Below, piece after piece: positions 13,401 through 26,514 of a stretch of DNA of 64,000 nucleotides (the stretch's first letter is position 1; every line of letters starts with the position of its first letter). The stretch covers positions 62,001 through 126,000 of the forward strand of contig NW_026971218.1 of NCBI RefSeq assembly GCF_963678635.1. The letters are read 5' to 3'. The position numbers and the translations under genes were made by a program. The stretch comes from Symsagittifera roscoffensis. Lineage: Eukaryota; Xenacoelomorpha; Acoela; Convolutidae. A model generated the notes under the pieces. The model saw nothing but the letters and a program-made list of their open reading frames with translations. It had not been told where the DNA came from and ran no database searches.

Positions 13401-14150
13401 AGACCCCCAGTTTGAGCTGAAAAAATGGGGATCTCGGGGCTGTTTAACGCTTGTTTCGGCATAAAAGAGTGCTCGCACAGCTTCGCTTTTATTTTAGCGA
13501 TGTTAGATATTGATTATGGACGCCTGTGCGACCAGTGGTTCAAAAGTTATGACCGAAACATAAACGAGCTCAAAATGAGGCCCAGAAATGGCAAAGATGC
13601 TTCAGTTGGCTTTTAAAATAACAAAGCTTGCCTGTAGAGCTTCGAGGATAAGCTCATCAGCTTTCTGGTATAAAAATTTGATCTATGAACTACTTTAGAT
13701 GAGCTTTTTCGACTCTTGGTTGAGCTGCAAGAGTTACTTAGCGAAACTGAAGACCCCTACTTTGAGCTGAAAAATGGGGATCTCAGGGCTGTAGAACGCT
13801 TGTTTCGGCATAAAGGAGTGCTCGCACAGTTTCGTTTTTTTTTAGCGGAGTCAGATATGGATGATGGTCAGCTGCTTGCAAAATATGACCTCTGTGCAAC
13901 CAGTGGTTCGAAACTTATGACCCGAACCGTAAACAGGCTCGAAATGACGTCCAAAACTGGCAAAGTTGCTTTAGTTGGATTTTTAATTAACAAATTAATT
14001 AACAAAGCTTGCTTGTAGAGCTTCGTGGATAAGCTCATCAGCTTTCTCGTGAACCAAAAAAGTCTAAGAACTACCATAGTTGACTTTGTTTGACCCTAGG
14101 CTGAGCTGCAGGATCTACTTAGCGAAGCTGAAGACCCCTATTTTGAGCTG

Positions 14151-17070
14151 CAAAAGGGGGGTATCAGTGCTGTTGAACGCTTGTTCTTGCATGTAGAAGT
14201 GCTTGCACAGCTTCGTTTTTATTTTAGCTAAATTAGGTATGGATGAATGTCAGCTGCTTGCAAAAGATAATCGCTGTGCAACCAGTGGTTCAAAAGTTAT
14301 GACCCGAACCCTAAACAAGCTCCAAATGAGGTCCAAAATTGGCAAAGTTGCTTTAGTTGGCTTTTAAAATGACAAAGCTTGCTTGTAGAGCTTCGTGGAT
14401 ATGTTCATAAGTTTTTTCGTAAAAAATAGGTCTAAGAACTACCTTAGATGAGCTCGTTCGACAGTTGGGTGACCTGCAGGAGGTACTTAGCGAAGCTGAA
14501 TACCCTTATTTTGAGCTCAAAATTGGGGATCTCAGGGCTGTAGAACGCGTTATTCGGCATGAAGAAGAGGTCGCGCAGCTTTTCTTTTTTATTTTAGCGA
14601 GGTAGGATATGGATGATGGTGAGCTGCTAGCAAAAAAATGAGCGCTGTGCGACCACTGGTTCAACAAATATGACCCGAACCGTAGACGAGCTAAAAATTA
14701 GGTCCAAAACTGGCAAGGTGCTCAGTTGGCTTTTAAACTAACAAAGCTTCTTTGTAGAGCTTCGTGGATAGGCTCATCAGCCATCTCATGAAAATTAAGT
14801 CTAAAAATCACCTTAGATGAGCTTTTCCGACCCTTGCGTGAGCTGCAGGAGCTACTTAGCGAAGCTGAAGACCCCTATTTTGAGCTGAAAAATGGGGATC
14901 TCAGGGCTGTAGAACGCTTGTTTCGGCATAAAAGAGGGCTCGCACAGCTTCGCTTTTATTTTAGCGATGTTAGATTTGGATGTTGGTCAGCTGCTTGCAA
15001 ATGATGAGAGCAGTGCGACCAGCGGTTCGAGATTTTTGTCTCGTACCGTAAACCAGCTCAAAATGAGGTCCAAAACTGACAAAGTTGATTCAGTTGGCTT
15101 TTAAATTAACAATGCTTGCTTGATCGATCCTTGGGTCAGCTGCAGGAGCTTCATAGCGAAGCTGAAGACCCTTATTTGGAGCTGGAAAATGGGGATCTCA
15201 GGGCTGTATAACGCTTGTTTTGGCAAGAAGAAGTTCTCGCACAGCTTCGCTCTTTTTTTAGTGAAGTTAGATATGAATGATGGACGCCTGCTTGCAAAAG
15301 ACGAGCGCCGTGCGACCAGTTGTTCAAAAGTTAAGACCAAACCATAAACGAGCTGAAAGTGAGGCCCAGAAATGGAAAAGATGCTTCAGTTGGCTTTTAA
15401 AATACCAAAGCTTGCTTTTAGAGCTTCGAGGATAAGCTCAATAGCTTTTTCGTGCAAAAATAGGTCTAAGAACTACCTTAGATTAGCTTGTTTGACCCTT
15501 GGGTGAGCTGCAGGAGCTACTTAGCGAAGCTGAAGACCCCCAGCTTGAGCTGAAAAATGGTGATCTCAGGGCTGTAGAACGCTTGTTTCGGCATAAAAGA
15601 GTACTCGCACAGCTTCGTTTTTATTATAGCGAAGTTAGATTTGGATGTTGGTCAGCTGCTTCCAAATGATGAGAGCAGTGCGACCAGCGGTTCGAGATTT
15701 TTGTCTCGTACCGTAAACCAGCTCAAAATGAGGTCCAAAACTGGCAAAGTTGATTCAGTTGGCTTTTAAATTAACAATGCTGGCTTGTAGAGCTTCGTGG
15801 ATAGACTCATCAGCTTCCTCGTGAAAAATTGGTCTAAAAACCACCTTAGATTTGCTTGTTCGATCCTTGGGTCAGCTGTAGGAGCTTCTTAGCGAAGCTG
15901 AAGACCCTTATTTGGAGCTGGAAAATGGGGATCTCAGGGCTGTTTAACGCTTGTTTTGGCAAGAAGAAGTTCTCGCACAGCTTCGCTCTTTTTTTTAGTG
16001 ACGTTAGATATGAATGATGGACGCCTGCTTGCAAAAGACGAGCGCCGTGCGACCAGTTGTTCAAAAGTTAAGACCAAACCATAAACGAGCTCAAAATGAG
16101 GTCCAGAAATGGCATAGATGCTTCAGTTGGCTTTTAAAATAACAAAGCTTGCTTGTAGAGCTTCGAGGATAAGCTCAATAGCTTTTTGTGAAAAATAAGT
16201 ATAATAACTACCTTAGATGAGCTTGTTCGACCCTTGGGTGAGCTGCAGGAGCTACTTAGCGAAGCTGAAGACCGCCAGTTTGAGCTGAAAAATGTGATCT
16301 CAGGGCTGTTGAACGCTTGTTTCGGCATAAAAGAGTGCTCGCACAGCTTCGCTTTTATTTTAGCGATGTTAGATATGGTTGATGACGCCTGCTTGCAAAA
16401 GACGAGCGCTGTGCGACCAGTGGTTCAAAAGTTATGACCGAACCTTAAACGAGCTCAAAATGAGGCCCAGAAATGGTAAAGATGCTTCAGTTGGCTTTTA
16501 AAATAACAAGGCTTGCTTGTAGAGCTTCGAGGGTAAGCTCAATAGCTTTCTCGTGAAAAATAGATCTAAGAACTACCTTAGATTAGCTTGTTCGACCCTT
16601 GGGTGAGCTGCAGGAGCTACTTAACGAAGCTGAAGACCCCCAGTTTGAGCTGAAAAATGGTGATCTCAGGGCTGTAGAACGCTTGTTTCGGCATAGAAGA
16701 ATGCTCGCACAGCTTTGTTTTTATCATAGCGAAGTTAGATTCGGATGATGGTCAGCTGCTTGCAAATGATGAGAGCAGTGCGACCAGTGGTTCGAGATTT
16801 TTGTCTCGTACCGTAAACCAGCTCAAAATGAGGTCCAAAACTGGTAAAAAATGATTCAGTTGGCTTTTAAGTTAACAAAGCTTGCTTGTAGAGCTTCGTG
16901 GATAGACTCATCAGCTTCCTCGTGAAAAAAAATCTAAAAATTAACTCAGATGAGCTCGTTGGACCCTTGGGTGAGCTGCAGGAGCTACTTAGCGAAGCTG
17001 AAGACCCCCAGTTTGAGCTGAAAAATGTGATCTCAGTGCTGTTGAACGCTTGTTTCGGCATAAAAGAGTA
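14151..17070 (+). repeat. Segmental duplication, copy 1 (offset 3,465 bp)
   Basis: This multi-monomer stretch recurs at 17,616-20,535 with a constant 3,465-bp offset. Anchors include CAAAAGGGGGGTATCAGTGC (14,151 and 17,616), the GGTGCTCAGTTGGC variant, the CTTGCTTGATCGATCC deletion variant (15,115 and 18,580) and a run of TTCTCGCACAGCTTCGCTC monomers. Because several non-adjacent private variants are shared in order, this is a block duplication and not independent homogenisation of single monomers. Confidence 0.88.
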
Positions 17071-17615
17071 CTCGCACAGCTTCGTTTTTATTATAGCGAA
17101 GTTAGATTTGGATGTTGGTCAGCTGCTTCCAAATGATGAGAGCAGTGCGACCAGCGGTTCGAAATTTTTGTCTCGTACCGTAAACCAGCTCAAAATGAGG
17201 TCCAAAACTGGCAAAGTTGATTCAGTTGGCTTTTAAGTTAACAAAGCTTGCTTGTAGAGCTTCGTGGATAAACTCATCAGCTTCCTCGTGAAAAAAAATC
17301 TAAAAATTAACTCAGATGAGCTCGTTGGACCCTTGGGAGAGCTGCAGGAGCTACTTAGCGAAGCTGAAGACCCCCAGTTTGAGCTGAAAAATGTGATCTC
17401 AGTGCTGTTGAACGCTTGTTTCGGCATAAAAGAGTGCTCGCACAGCTTCGCTTTCTTTTTAGCGATGTTAGATATGGATGATGGACGCATGCTTGCAAAT
17501 GACGAGCGCTGTGCGACCAGTGGTTCAAAAGTTATGACCGAACCATAAACGAGCTCAAAATGAGGCCCCGAAATGGTAAAGATGCTTCAGTTGGCTTTTA
17601 AAATAACAAAGCTTG

Positions 17616-20535
17616 CAAAAGGGGGGTATCAGTGCTGTTGAACGCTTGTTCTTGCATGTAGAAGTGCTTGCACAGCTTCGTTTTTATTTTAGCTAAATTA
17701 GGTATGGATGAATGTCAGCTGCTTGCAAAAGATAATCGCTGTGCAACCAGTGGTTCAAAAGTTATGACCCGAACCCTAAACAAGCTCCAAATGAGGTCCA
17801 AAATTGGCAAAGTTGCTTTAGTTGGCTTTTAAAATGACAAAGCTTGCTTGTAGAGCTTCGTGGATATGTTCATAAGTTTTTTCGTAAAAAATAGGTCTAA
17901 GAACTACCTTAGATGAGCTCGTTCGACAGTTGGGTGACCTGCAGGAGGTACTTAGCGAAGCTGAATACCCTTATTTTGAGCTCAAAATTGGGGATCTCAG
18001 GGCTGTAGAACGCGTTATTCGGCATGAAGAAGAGGTCGCGCAGCTTTTCTTTTTTATTTTAGCGAGGTAGGATATGGATGATGGTGAGCTGCTAGCAAAA
18101 AAATGAGCGCTGTGCGACCACTGGTTCAACAAATATGACCCGAACCGTAGACGAGCTAAAAATTAGGTCCAAAACTGGCAAGGTGCTCAGTTGGCTTTTA
18201 AACTAACAAAGCTTCTTTGTAGAGCTTCGTGGATAGGCTCATCAGCCATCTCATGAAAATTAAGTCTAAAAATCACCTTAGATGAGCTTTTCCGACCCTT
18301 GCGTGAGCTGCAGGAGCTACTTAGCGAAGCTGAAGACCCCTATTTTGAGCTGAAAAATGGGGATCTCAGGGCTGTAGAACGCTTGTTTCGGCATAAAAGA
18401 GGGCTCGCACAGCTTCGCTTTTATTTTAGCGATGTTAGATTTGGATGTTGGTCAGCTGCTTGCAAATGATGAGAGCAGTGCGACCAGCGGTTCGAGATTT
18501 TTGTCTCGTACCGTAAACCAGCTCAAAATGAGGTCCAAAACTGACAAAGTTGATTCAGTTGGCTTTTAAATTAACAATGCTTGCTTGATCGATCCTTGGG
18601 TCAGCTGCAGGAGCTTCATAGCGAAGCTGAAGACCCTTATTTGGAGCTGGAAAATGGGGATCTCAGGGCTGTATAACGCTTGTTTTGGCAAGAAGAAGTT
18701 CTCGCACAGCTTCGCTCTTTTTTTAGTGAAGTTAGATATGAATGATGGACGCCTGCTTGCAAAAGACGAGCGCCGTGCGACCAGTTGTTCAAAAGTTAAG
18801 ACCAAACCATAAACGAGCTGAAAGTGAGGCCCAGAAATGGAAAAGATGCTTCAGTTGGCTTTTAAAATACCAAAGCTTGCTTTTAGAGCTTCGAGGATAA
18901 GCTCAATAGCTTTTTCGTGCAAAAATAAGTATAATAACTACCTTAGATGAGCTTGTTCGACCCTTGGGTGAGCTGCAGGAGCTACTTAGCGAAGCTGAAG
19001 ACCCCCAGCTTGAGCTGAAAAATGGTGATCTCAGGGCTGTAGAACGCTTGTTTCGGCATAAAAGAGTACTCGCACAGCTTCGTTTTTATTATAGCGAAGT
19101 TAGATTTGGATGTTGGTCAGCTGCTTCCAAATGATGAGAGCAGTGCGACCAGCGGTTCGAGATTTTTGTCTCGTACCGTAAACCAGCTCAAAATGAGGTC
19201 CAAAACTGGCAAAGTTGATTCAGTTGGCTTTTAAATTAACAATGCTGGCTTGTAGAGCTTCGTGGATAGACTCATCAGCTTCCTCGTGAAAAATTGGTCT
19301 AAAAACCACCTTAGATTTGCTTGTTCGATCCTTGGGTCAGCTGTAGGAGCTTCTTAGCGAAGCTGAAGACCCTTATTTGGAGCTGGAAAATGGGGATCTC
19401 AGGGCTGTTTAACGCTTGTTTTGGCAAGAAGAAGTTCTCGCACAGCTTCGCTCTTTTTTTTAGTGACGTTAGATATGAATGATGGACGCCTGCTTGCAAA
19501 AGACGAGCGCCGTGCGACCAGTTGTTCAAAAGTTAAGACCAAACCATAAACGAGCTCAAAATGAGGTCCAGAAATGGCATAGATGCTTCAGTTGGCTTTT
19601 AAAATAACAAAGCTTGCTTGTAGAGCTTCGAGGATAAGCTCAATAGCTTTTTGTGAAAAATAAGTATAATAACTACCTTAGATGAGCTTCTTCGACCCTT
19701 GGGTGAGCTACAGGAGCTACTTAGCGAAGCTGAAGACCGCCAGTTTGAGCTGAAAAATGTGATCTCAGGGCTGTTGAACGCTTGTTTCGGCATAAAAGAG
19801 TGCTCGCACAGCTTCGCTTTTATTTTAGCGATGTTAGATATGGTTGATGACGCCTGCTTGCAAAAGACGAGCGCTGTGCGACCAGTGGTTCAAAAGTTAT
19901 GACCGAACCTTAAACGAGCTCAAAATGAGGCCCAGAAATGGTAAAGATGCTTCAGTTGGCTTTTAAAATAACAAGGCTTGCTTGTAGAGCTTCGAGGGTA
20001 AGCTCAATAGCTTTCTCGTGAAAAATAGATCTAAGAACTACCTTAGATTAGCTTGTTCGACCCTTGGGTGAGCTGCAGGAGCTACTTAACGAAGCTGAAG
20101 ACCCCCAGTTTGAGCTGAAAAATGGTGATCTCAGGGCTGTAGAACGCTTGTTTCGGCATAGAAGAATGCTCGCACAGCTTTGTTTTTATCATAGCGAAGT
20201 TAGATTCGGATGATGGTCAGCTGCTTGCAAATGATGAGAGCAGTGCGACCAGTGGTTCGAGATTTTTGTCTCGTACCGTAAACCAGCTCAAAATGAGGTC
20301 CAAAACTGGTAAAAAATGATTCAGTTGGCTTTTAAGTTAACAAAGCTTGCTTGTAGAGCTTCGTGGATAGACTCATCAGCTTCCTCGTGAAAAAAAATCT
20401 AAAAATTAACTCAGATGAGCTCGTTGGACCCTTGGGTGAGCTGCAGGAGCTACTTAGCGAAGCTGAAGACCCCCAGTTTGAGCTGAAAAATGTGATCTCA
20501 GTGCTGTTGAACGCTTGTTTCGGCATAAAAGAGTG
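17616..20535 (+). repeat. Segmental duplication, copy 2
   Basis: It starts out of monomer register: ...AAAGCTTGC is followed at once by AAAAGGGGGGTATCAG, so the junction at ~17,610-17,616 skips most of a monomer and shows TGC microhomology to the source at 14,149-14,151. The copy matches copy 1 closely, with patches of difference, for example at 18,920-18,960 (AATAAGTATAATAACTACC against the AATAGGTCTAAGAACTACC of copy 1). It leaves copy 1 near 20,535, where it switches to a GATGTTAGATATGG/GATGGACGCATGC monomer. Confidence 0.85.
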
Positions 20536-23500
20536 CTCGCACAGCTTCGTTTTTATTTTAGCGATGTTAGATATGGATGATGGACGCATGCTTGCAAATG
20601 ACGAGCGCTGTGCGACCAGTGGTTCAAAAGTTAAGACCGAACCATAAACGAGCTCAAAATGAGGCCCCGAAATGGTAAAGATGCTTCAGTTGGCTTTTAA
20701 AATAACAAAGCTTGCTTGTAGAGCTTCGAGGATAAGCTCAATAGCTTTTTGTGAAAAATAAGTATAATAACTACCTTAGATGAGCTTGTCGACCCTTGGG
20801 TGAGCTGCAGGAGCTACTTAGCGAAGCTGAAGACCGCCAGTTTGAGCTGAAAAATGAGATCTCAGGGCTGTTGAACGCTTTTTTCGGCATAAAAGAGTGC
20901 TCGCACAGCTTCGCTTTTATTTTAGCGATGTTAGATATGGTTGATGACGATGCTTGCAAAAGACGAGCGCTGTGCAACCAGTGGTTCAAAAGTTATGACC
21001 GAACCTTAAACGAGCTCAAAATGAGGCCCAGAAATGGTAAAGATGCTTCAGTTGGCTTTTAAAATAACAAGGCTTGCTTGTAGAGCTTCGAGGGTAAGCT
21101 CAATAGCTTTCTCGTGAAAAATAGATCTAAGAACTACCTTAGATTAGCTTGTTCGACCCATGGGTGAGCTGCAGGAGCTACTTAACGAAGCTGAAGACCC
21201 CCAGTTTGAGCTGAAAAATGGTGATCTCAGGGCTGTAGAACGCTTGTTTCGGCAAAGAAGAATGCTCGCACAGCTTTGTTTTTATCATAGCGAAGTTAGA
21301 TTCGGATGATGGTCAGCTGCTTGCAAATGATGAGAGCAGTGCGACCAGTGGTTCGAGATTTTTGTCTCGTACCGTAAACCAGCTCAAAATGAGGTCCAAA
21401 ACTGGCAAAAATGATTCAGTTGGCTTTTAAGTTAACAAAGCTTGCTTGTAGAGCTTCGTGGATAAACTCATCAGCTTCCTCGTGAAAAAAAATCTAAAAA
21501 TTAACTCAGATGAGCTCGTTGGACCCTTGGGAGAGCTGCAGGAGCTACTTAGCGAAGCTGAAGACCCCCAGTTTGAGCTGAAAAATGTGATCTCAGTGCT
21601 GTTGAACGCTTGTTTCGGCATAAAAGAGTGCTCGAACAGCTTCGCTTTCTTTTTAGCGATGTTAGATATGGATGATGGACGCATGCTTGCAAATGACGAG
21701 CGCTGTGCGACCAGTGGTTCAAAAGTTATGACCGAACCATAAACGAGCTCAAAATGAGGCCCCGAAATGGTAAAGATGCTTCAGTTGGCTTTTAAAATAA
21801 CAAAGCTTGCTTGTACAGCTTCAAGGGTAAGCTCAATAGCTTTCTCGTGAAAAATAAATCTAAGAACTACCTTAGATTAGCTTGTTCGACCCTTGGGTGA
21901 GCTGCAGGAATTACTTAGCGAAGCTGAAGACCCCCAGTTTGAGCTGAAAAATGCTGATCTCAGGGCTGTAGAACGCTTGTTTCGGCATAGAAGAATGCTC
22001 GCACAGCTTCGTTTAAATCATAGCGAAGTTAGATTTGGATGATGGTCAGCTGCTTGCAAATGATGAGAGCAGTGCGACCAGTGGTTCGAGATTTTTGTCT
22101 CGTACCGTAAACCAGCTCAAAATGAGGTCCAAAACTGGCAAAAGTGATTCAGTTGGCTTTTAAGTTAACAAAGCTTGCTTGTAGAGCTTCGTGGATAGAC
22201 TCATCAGCTTTCTCGTGAAAAATAGGTCTAAGAATCAACTTAGATTTGCTTCTTCGATCCTTGGGTGAGCTGCAGGAGCTTCTTGGCGAAGCTGAAGACC
22301 CCTATTTGGAGCTGAAAAATGGGGATCTCAGGGCTGTATAACGCTTGTTTTGGGAAGAAGGGCTCGCACAGCTTCGCTCTTTTTTTAGTGAAGTTAGATA
22401 TGGATGATAGACGCCTGCTTGTAAAAGACGAGCGCTGTGCGACCAGTGGTTCAAAAGTTATGACCGAAACATAAACGAGCTCAAAATGAGGCCCAGAAAT
22501 GGCAAAGATGCTTCAGTTGGCTTTTAAAATACTAAAGCTTGCCTGTAGAGCTTCGAGGATAAGCTCATCAGCTTTTTCGTATAAAAATTTGATCTAGGAA
22601 CTGCTTTAGATGAGCTTTTTCGACTCTTGGTTGAGCTGCAAGAGTTACTTAGCGAAACTGAAGACCCCTACTTTGAGCTGAAAATGGGGATCTCAGGGCT
22701 GTATAACGCTTGTTTTGGCAAAAAGAAGTGCTTGCACAGCTTCGCTCTTTTTTAGAGAACTTAAATATGGATGATGGACGCCTGCTTGCAAAAGACGAGC
22801 GCTGTGCGACCAGTGGTTCAAAAGTTATGACCGAACCATAAACAAGCTCAAAATGAGGCCCAGAAATGGCAAAGATGCTTCAGTTGACTTTTATATTAAC
22901 AAAGCTTGCTTGTAGAGCTTCGAGGATAAGCTCAAAAGCTTTTTCGTGAAAAATAAATCTAAGAGTTACCTTAGATGAGCTTTTTAGACCCTTGGGTGAC
23001 CTGCAGGAGCTACTTAGCGAAGCTGAGGACCCCCAGTTTGAGCTGAAAAATGGCGATCTCAGGGCTGCAGAACGCTTGTTTCGGCATAAAGGAGTACTCG
23101 CACAGCTTCTTTTTTTTTATTTTAGCGAAGTTAGATTTGGATGATGGTCAGCTGCTTGCAAATGATGAGAGCAGTGCGACCTGTGGTTCGAGATTTTTGT
23201 CTCGTACCGTAAGCCAGCTCAAAATGAGGTACAAAACTGATAAAGTTGATTCAGTTGGCTTTTAAGTTAACTAAGCTTGCTTGTAGAGCTTCGAGGATAA
23301 GCTCAATAGCTTTCTCGTGAAAAATAAGTCTAAGAACACCTTAGATTTGCTTGTTCGATCCTTGGCTGAGCTGCAGGATTTACTTAGCGAAGCTGAAGAC
23401 CCCTTATTTGAGCTGAAAAAATGGAGGTCTCAGGGCTGTAGAACGCTTGTTTCGGCATAAAAGAGTACTCGCACAGCTTCGTTTTTTTTTATCATAGCGA

Positions 23501-23599
23501 AGTTAGATTTGGATGTTGGTCAGCTGCTTGCAAATGATGAGAGCAGTGCGACTAGCGGTTCGAGATTTTTGTCTCGTACCGTAAACCAGCTCAAAATGA

Positions 23600-25075
23600 G
23601 GTGCAAAACTTGATTCAGTTGGCTTTTAAATTAACAAAGCTTGCTTGTAGAGCTTCGTGGACAGACTCATCAGGTTCCTCGTGAAAAATAGGGTTAAAAA
23701 CCACCATAGATTTGCTTGTTCGATCCTTGGGTGACCTGCAGGAGCTACTTAGCGAAGCTGAAGACCCCCAGTTTGAGCTAAAAAATGGTGATCTCAGGGC
23801 TGCAGAACGCTTGTTTCGGCATAAAAGAGTACTCGCACAGCTTCGTTTTTATAATAGCGAAGTTAGATTTGGATGTTGGTCAGCTGCTTGCAAATGATGA
23901 GAGCAGTGCGACCAGCGGTTCGAGATTTTTGTCTCGTACCGTAAACCAGCTCAAAATGAGGTCCAAAACTTGATTCAGTTGGCTTTTAAATTAACAAAGC
24001 TTGCTTGTAGAGCTTCGTGGACAGACTCATCAGCTTCCTTGTAAAAAATAGGTCTAAAAAACACCTTAGATTTGCTTGTTCGATCCTTGGGTGAGCTGCA
24101 GGAGCTTCTTAGCGAAGCTGAAGACCCTTATTTGGAGCTGAAAAATGGGGATCTCAGGGCTGTAGAACGCGTGTTTCGGCATGAAGAAGAGGTCACGCAG
24201 CTTTGCTTTTATTTTACAGGATATAGATGATGGTGAGCTACTTGCAAAAAAATGAGCGCTGTGCGACCACTGGTTCAACAAATATGACGCGAACCGTAGA
24301 CGAGCTAAAAATTAGGTCCAAACTGGCAAGGTGCTCAGTTGGCTTTTAAACTAACAAAGCTTGTTTGTAGAGCTTCGTGGATAGGCTCATCAGCCATCTC
24401 GTGAAAGTTAAGTCTAAAAACCACCTTAGATGAGCTTTTCCGACCCTTGCGTGAGCTGCAGGAGCTTCTTAGCGAAGCTGAAGCCCCTATTTTGAGCTGA
24501 AAATGGGGATCTCAGGGCTGTATAACGCTTGTTTTGGCAAAAAGAAGTGCTTGCCCAGCTTCGCTCTTTTTTAGAGAAGTTAGATATGGATGATGGACGC
24601 CTGCTTGCAAAAGACGAGCGCTGTGCGACCAGTGGTTCAAAAGTTATGACCGAACCATAAACGAGCTCAAAATGAGGCCCAGAAATGGCAAAGATGCTTC
24701 AGTTGACTTTTATATTAACAAAGCTTGCTTGTAGAGCTTCGAAGATAAGCTCAAAAGCTTTCTCGTGAAAAATAAATCTAAGAGTTAACTTAGATGAGCT
24801 TTTTAGACCCTTGGGTGACCTGCAGGAGCTACTTAGCGAAGCTGAGGACCCCCAGTTTGAGCTGAAAAATGGTGATCTCAGGGCTGCAGAACGCTTGTTT
24901 CGGCATAAAGGAGTACTCGCACAGCTTCTTTTTTATCTTAGCGAAGTTAGATTTGGATGATGGTCAGCTGCTTTCAAATGATGAGAGCAGTGCGACTAGC
25001 GGTTCGAGATTTTTGTCTCGTACCGTAAACCAGCTCAAAATGAGGTCCAAAACTTGATTCAGTTGGCTTTTAAAT
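23600..25075 (+). repeat. Satellite lineage with a shared small deletion
   Basis: Three monomers, at about 23,610, 23,968 and 25,052, read CAAAACTTGATTCAGTTGG where others read CAAAACTGGCAAAGTTGATTCAG. The shared ~9-bp deletion marks copies of common descent that are now separated by other monomer types. Confidence 0.75.
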
Positions 25076-25120
25076 TAACAAAGCTTGCTTGTAGAGCTTC
25101 GTGGATAGACTCATCAGGTT

Positions 25121-25162
25121 CCTAGAAAAATAGGACTTCATAGACCTAGAAAAATAGGTCTA
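25121..25162 (+). repeat. Small local duplication creating a perfect hairpin
   Basis: A CCTAGAAAAATAGG segment is duplicated within a monomer. The second copy is flanked so that AGACCTA (25,142-25,148) and TAGGTCT (25,155-25,161) form a perfect 7-bp inverted repeat with a GAAAAA loop. The other monomers I compared lack the insertion. Confidence 0.7.
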
Positions 25163-25969
25163 AAAACCACCTTAGATTTGCTTGTTCGATCCTTGGGTGA
25201 CCTGCAGGAGCTACTTAGCGAAGCTGGAGACACCCAGTTTGAGCTGAAAAAATGTGATCTGAGGGCTGCAGAACGCTTGTTTCGGCATAAAGGAGTGCTC
25301 GCACAGCTTCTTTTTTATCATAGCGAAGTTAGATTTGGATGATGGTCAGCTGCTTGCAAAAGATGAGAGCAGTGCGACCTGTGGTTCGAGATTTTTGTCT
25401 CGTACCGTAAACCAGCTCAAAATGAGGTACAAAACTGGCAAAGTTGATTCAGTTGGCTTTTAAATAGTTAAAGCTTGCTTGTAGAGCTTCGAGGATAAGC
25501 TCAATAGCTTTCTCGTGAAAAATAGGTCTAAGAAACACCTTAGATTTGCTTGTTCGATCCTTGGCTGAGCTGCAGGATCTACTTAGCGAAGCTGAAGACC
25601 CCTAATTTGAGCTGAAAAAATGAGGGTCTCAGGGCTGTAGAACGCTTGTTTCGGCATAAAAGAGTACTCGCACAGCTTCGTTTTTTATCATAGCGAAGTT
25701 AGATTTGGATGTTGGTCAGCTGCTTGCAAATGATGAGAGCAGTGCGACCAGCGGTTCGAGATTTTTGTCTCGTGCCGTAAACCAGCTCAAAATGAGGTCC
25801 AAAACTGGCAAAGTTGATTCAGTTGGCTTTTAAATAATTAAAGCTTGCTTTTAGAGCTTCGTGGATAGACTCATCAGCTTCCTCGTAAAAAATAGGTCTA
25901 AAAACACCTTAGATTTGCTTGTTCGATCCTTGGGTGAGCTGCAGGAGCTTCTTAGCGAAGCTGAAGACC

Positions 25970-26000
25970 CTTATTTGGAGCTACTACAGCTTCACTTTTA
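25970..26000 (+). repeat. Junction of a second truncated monomer
   Basis: TTATTTGGAGCT runs directly into ACTACAGCTTCACTTTTA. The usual intervening ~90 bp (the AAAATGGGGATCTCAGGGCTG and GCTTGTTTTGGCAAG blocks) is missing. Confidence 0.7.
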
Positions 26001-26514
26001 TTTTAGCGATGCTAGATATGGATGATGGACGCCTGCTTGCAAAAGACGAGCGCTGTGCGACCAGTGGTTCAAAAGTTATGACCGAACCATAAGCGAGCTC
26101 AAAATGAGGCCCAGAAATGTCAAAGATGCTTCAGTTGACTTTTATAATAACAAAGCTTGCTTGTAGAGCTTCGAGGATAAGCTCAAAAGGTTTCTCCTGA
26201 AAAAAAAATCTAAGAATTACCTTAGATGAGCTTTTTCGACCCTTGGGTGACCTGCAGGAGCTACTTAGCAAAGCTTAAGACCCCCAGTTTGAGCTGAAAT
26301 ATGGTGATCTCAGGGCTGTAGAACGCTTGTTTCGGCATAGAAGAATGCTCCCACAGCTTCGTTTTTGTCATAGCGAAGTTAGATTTGGATGATGGTCAGC
26401 TGATTGCAAATGATGAGAGCAGTGCCACCAGTGGTTCGAGATTTTTTGTCTCTTACCGTAAAACAGCTCAAAATGAGGTCGAAAACTGGCAAAGTTGATT
26501 CAGTTGGCTTTTAA

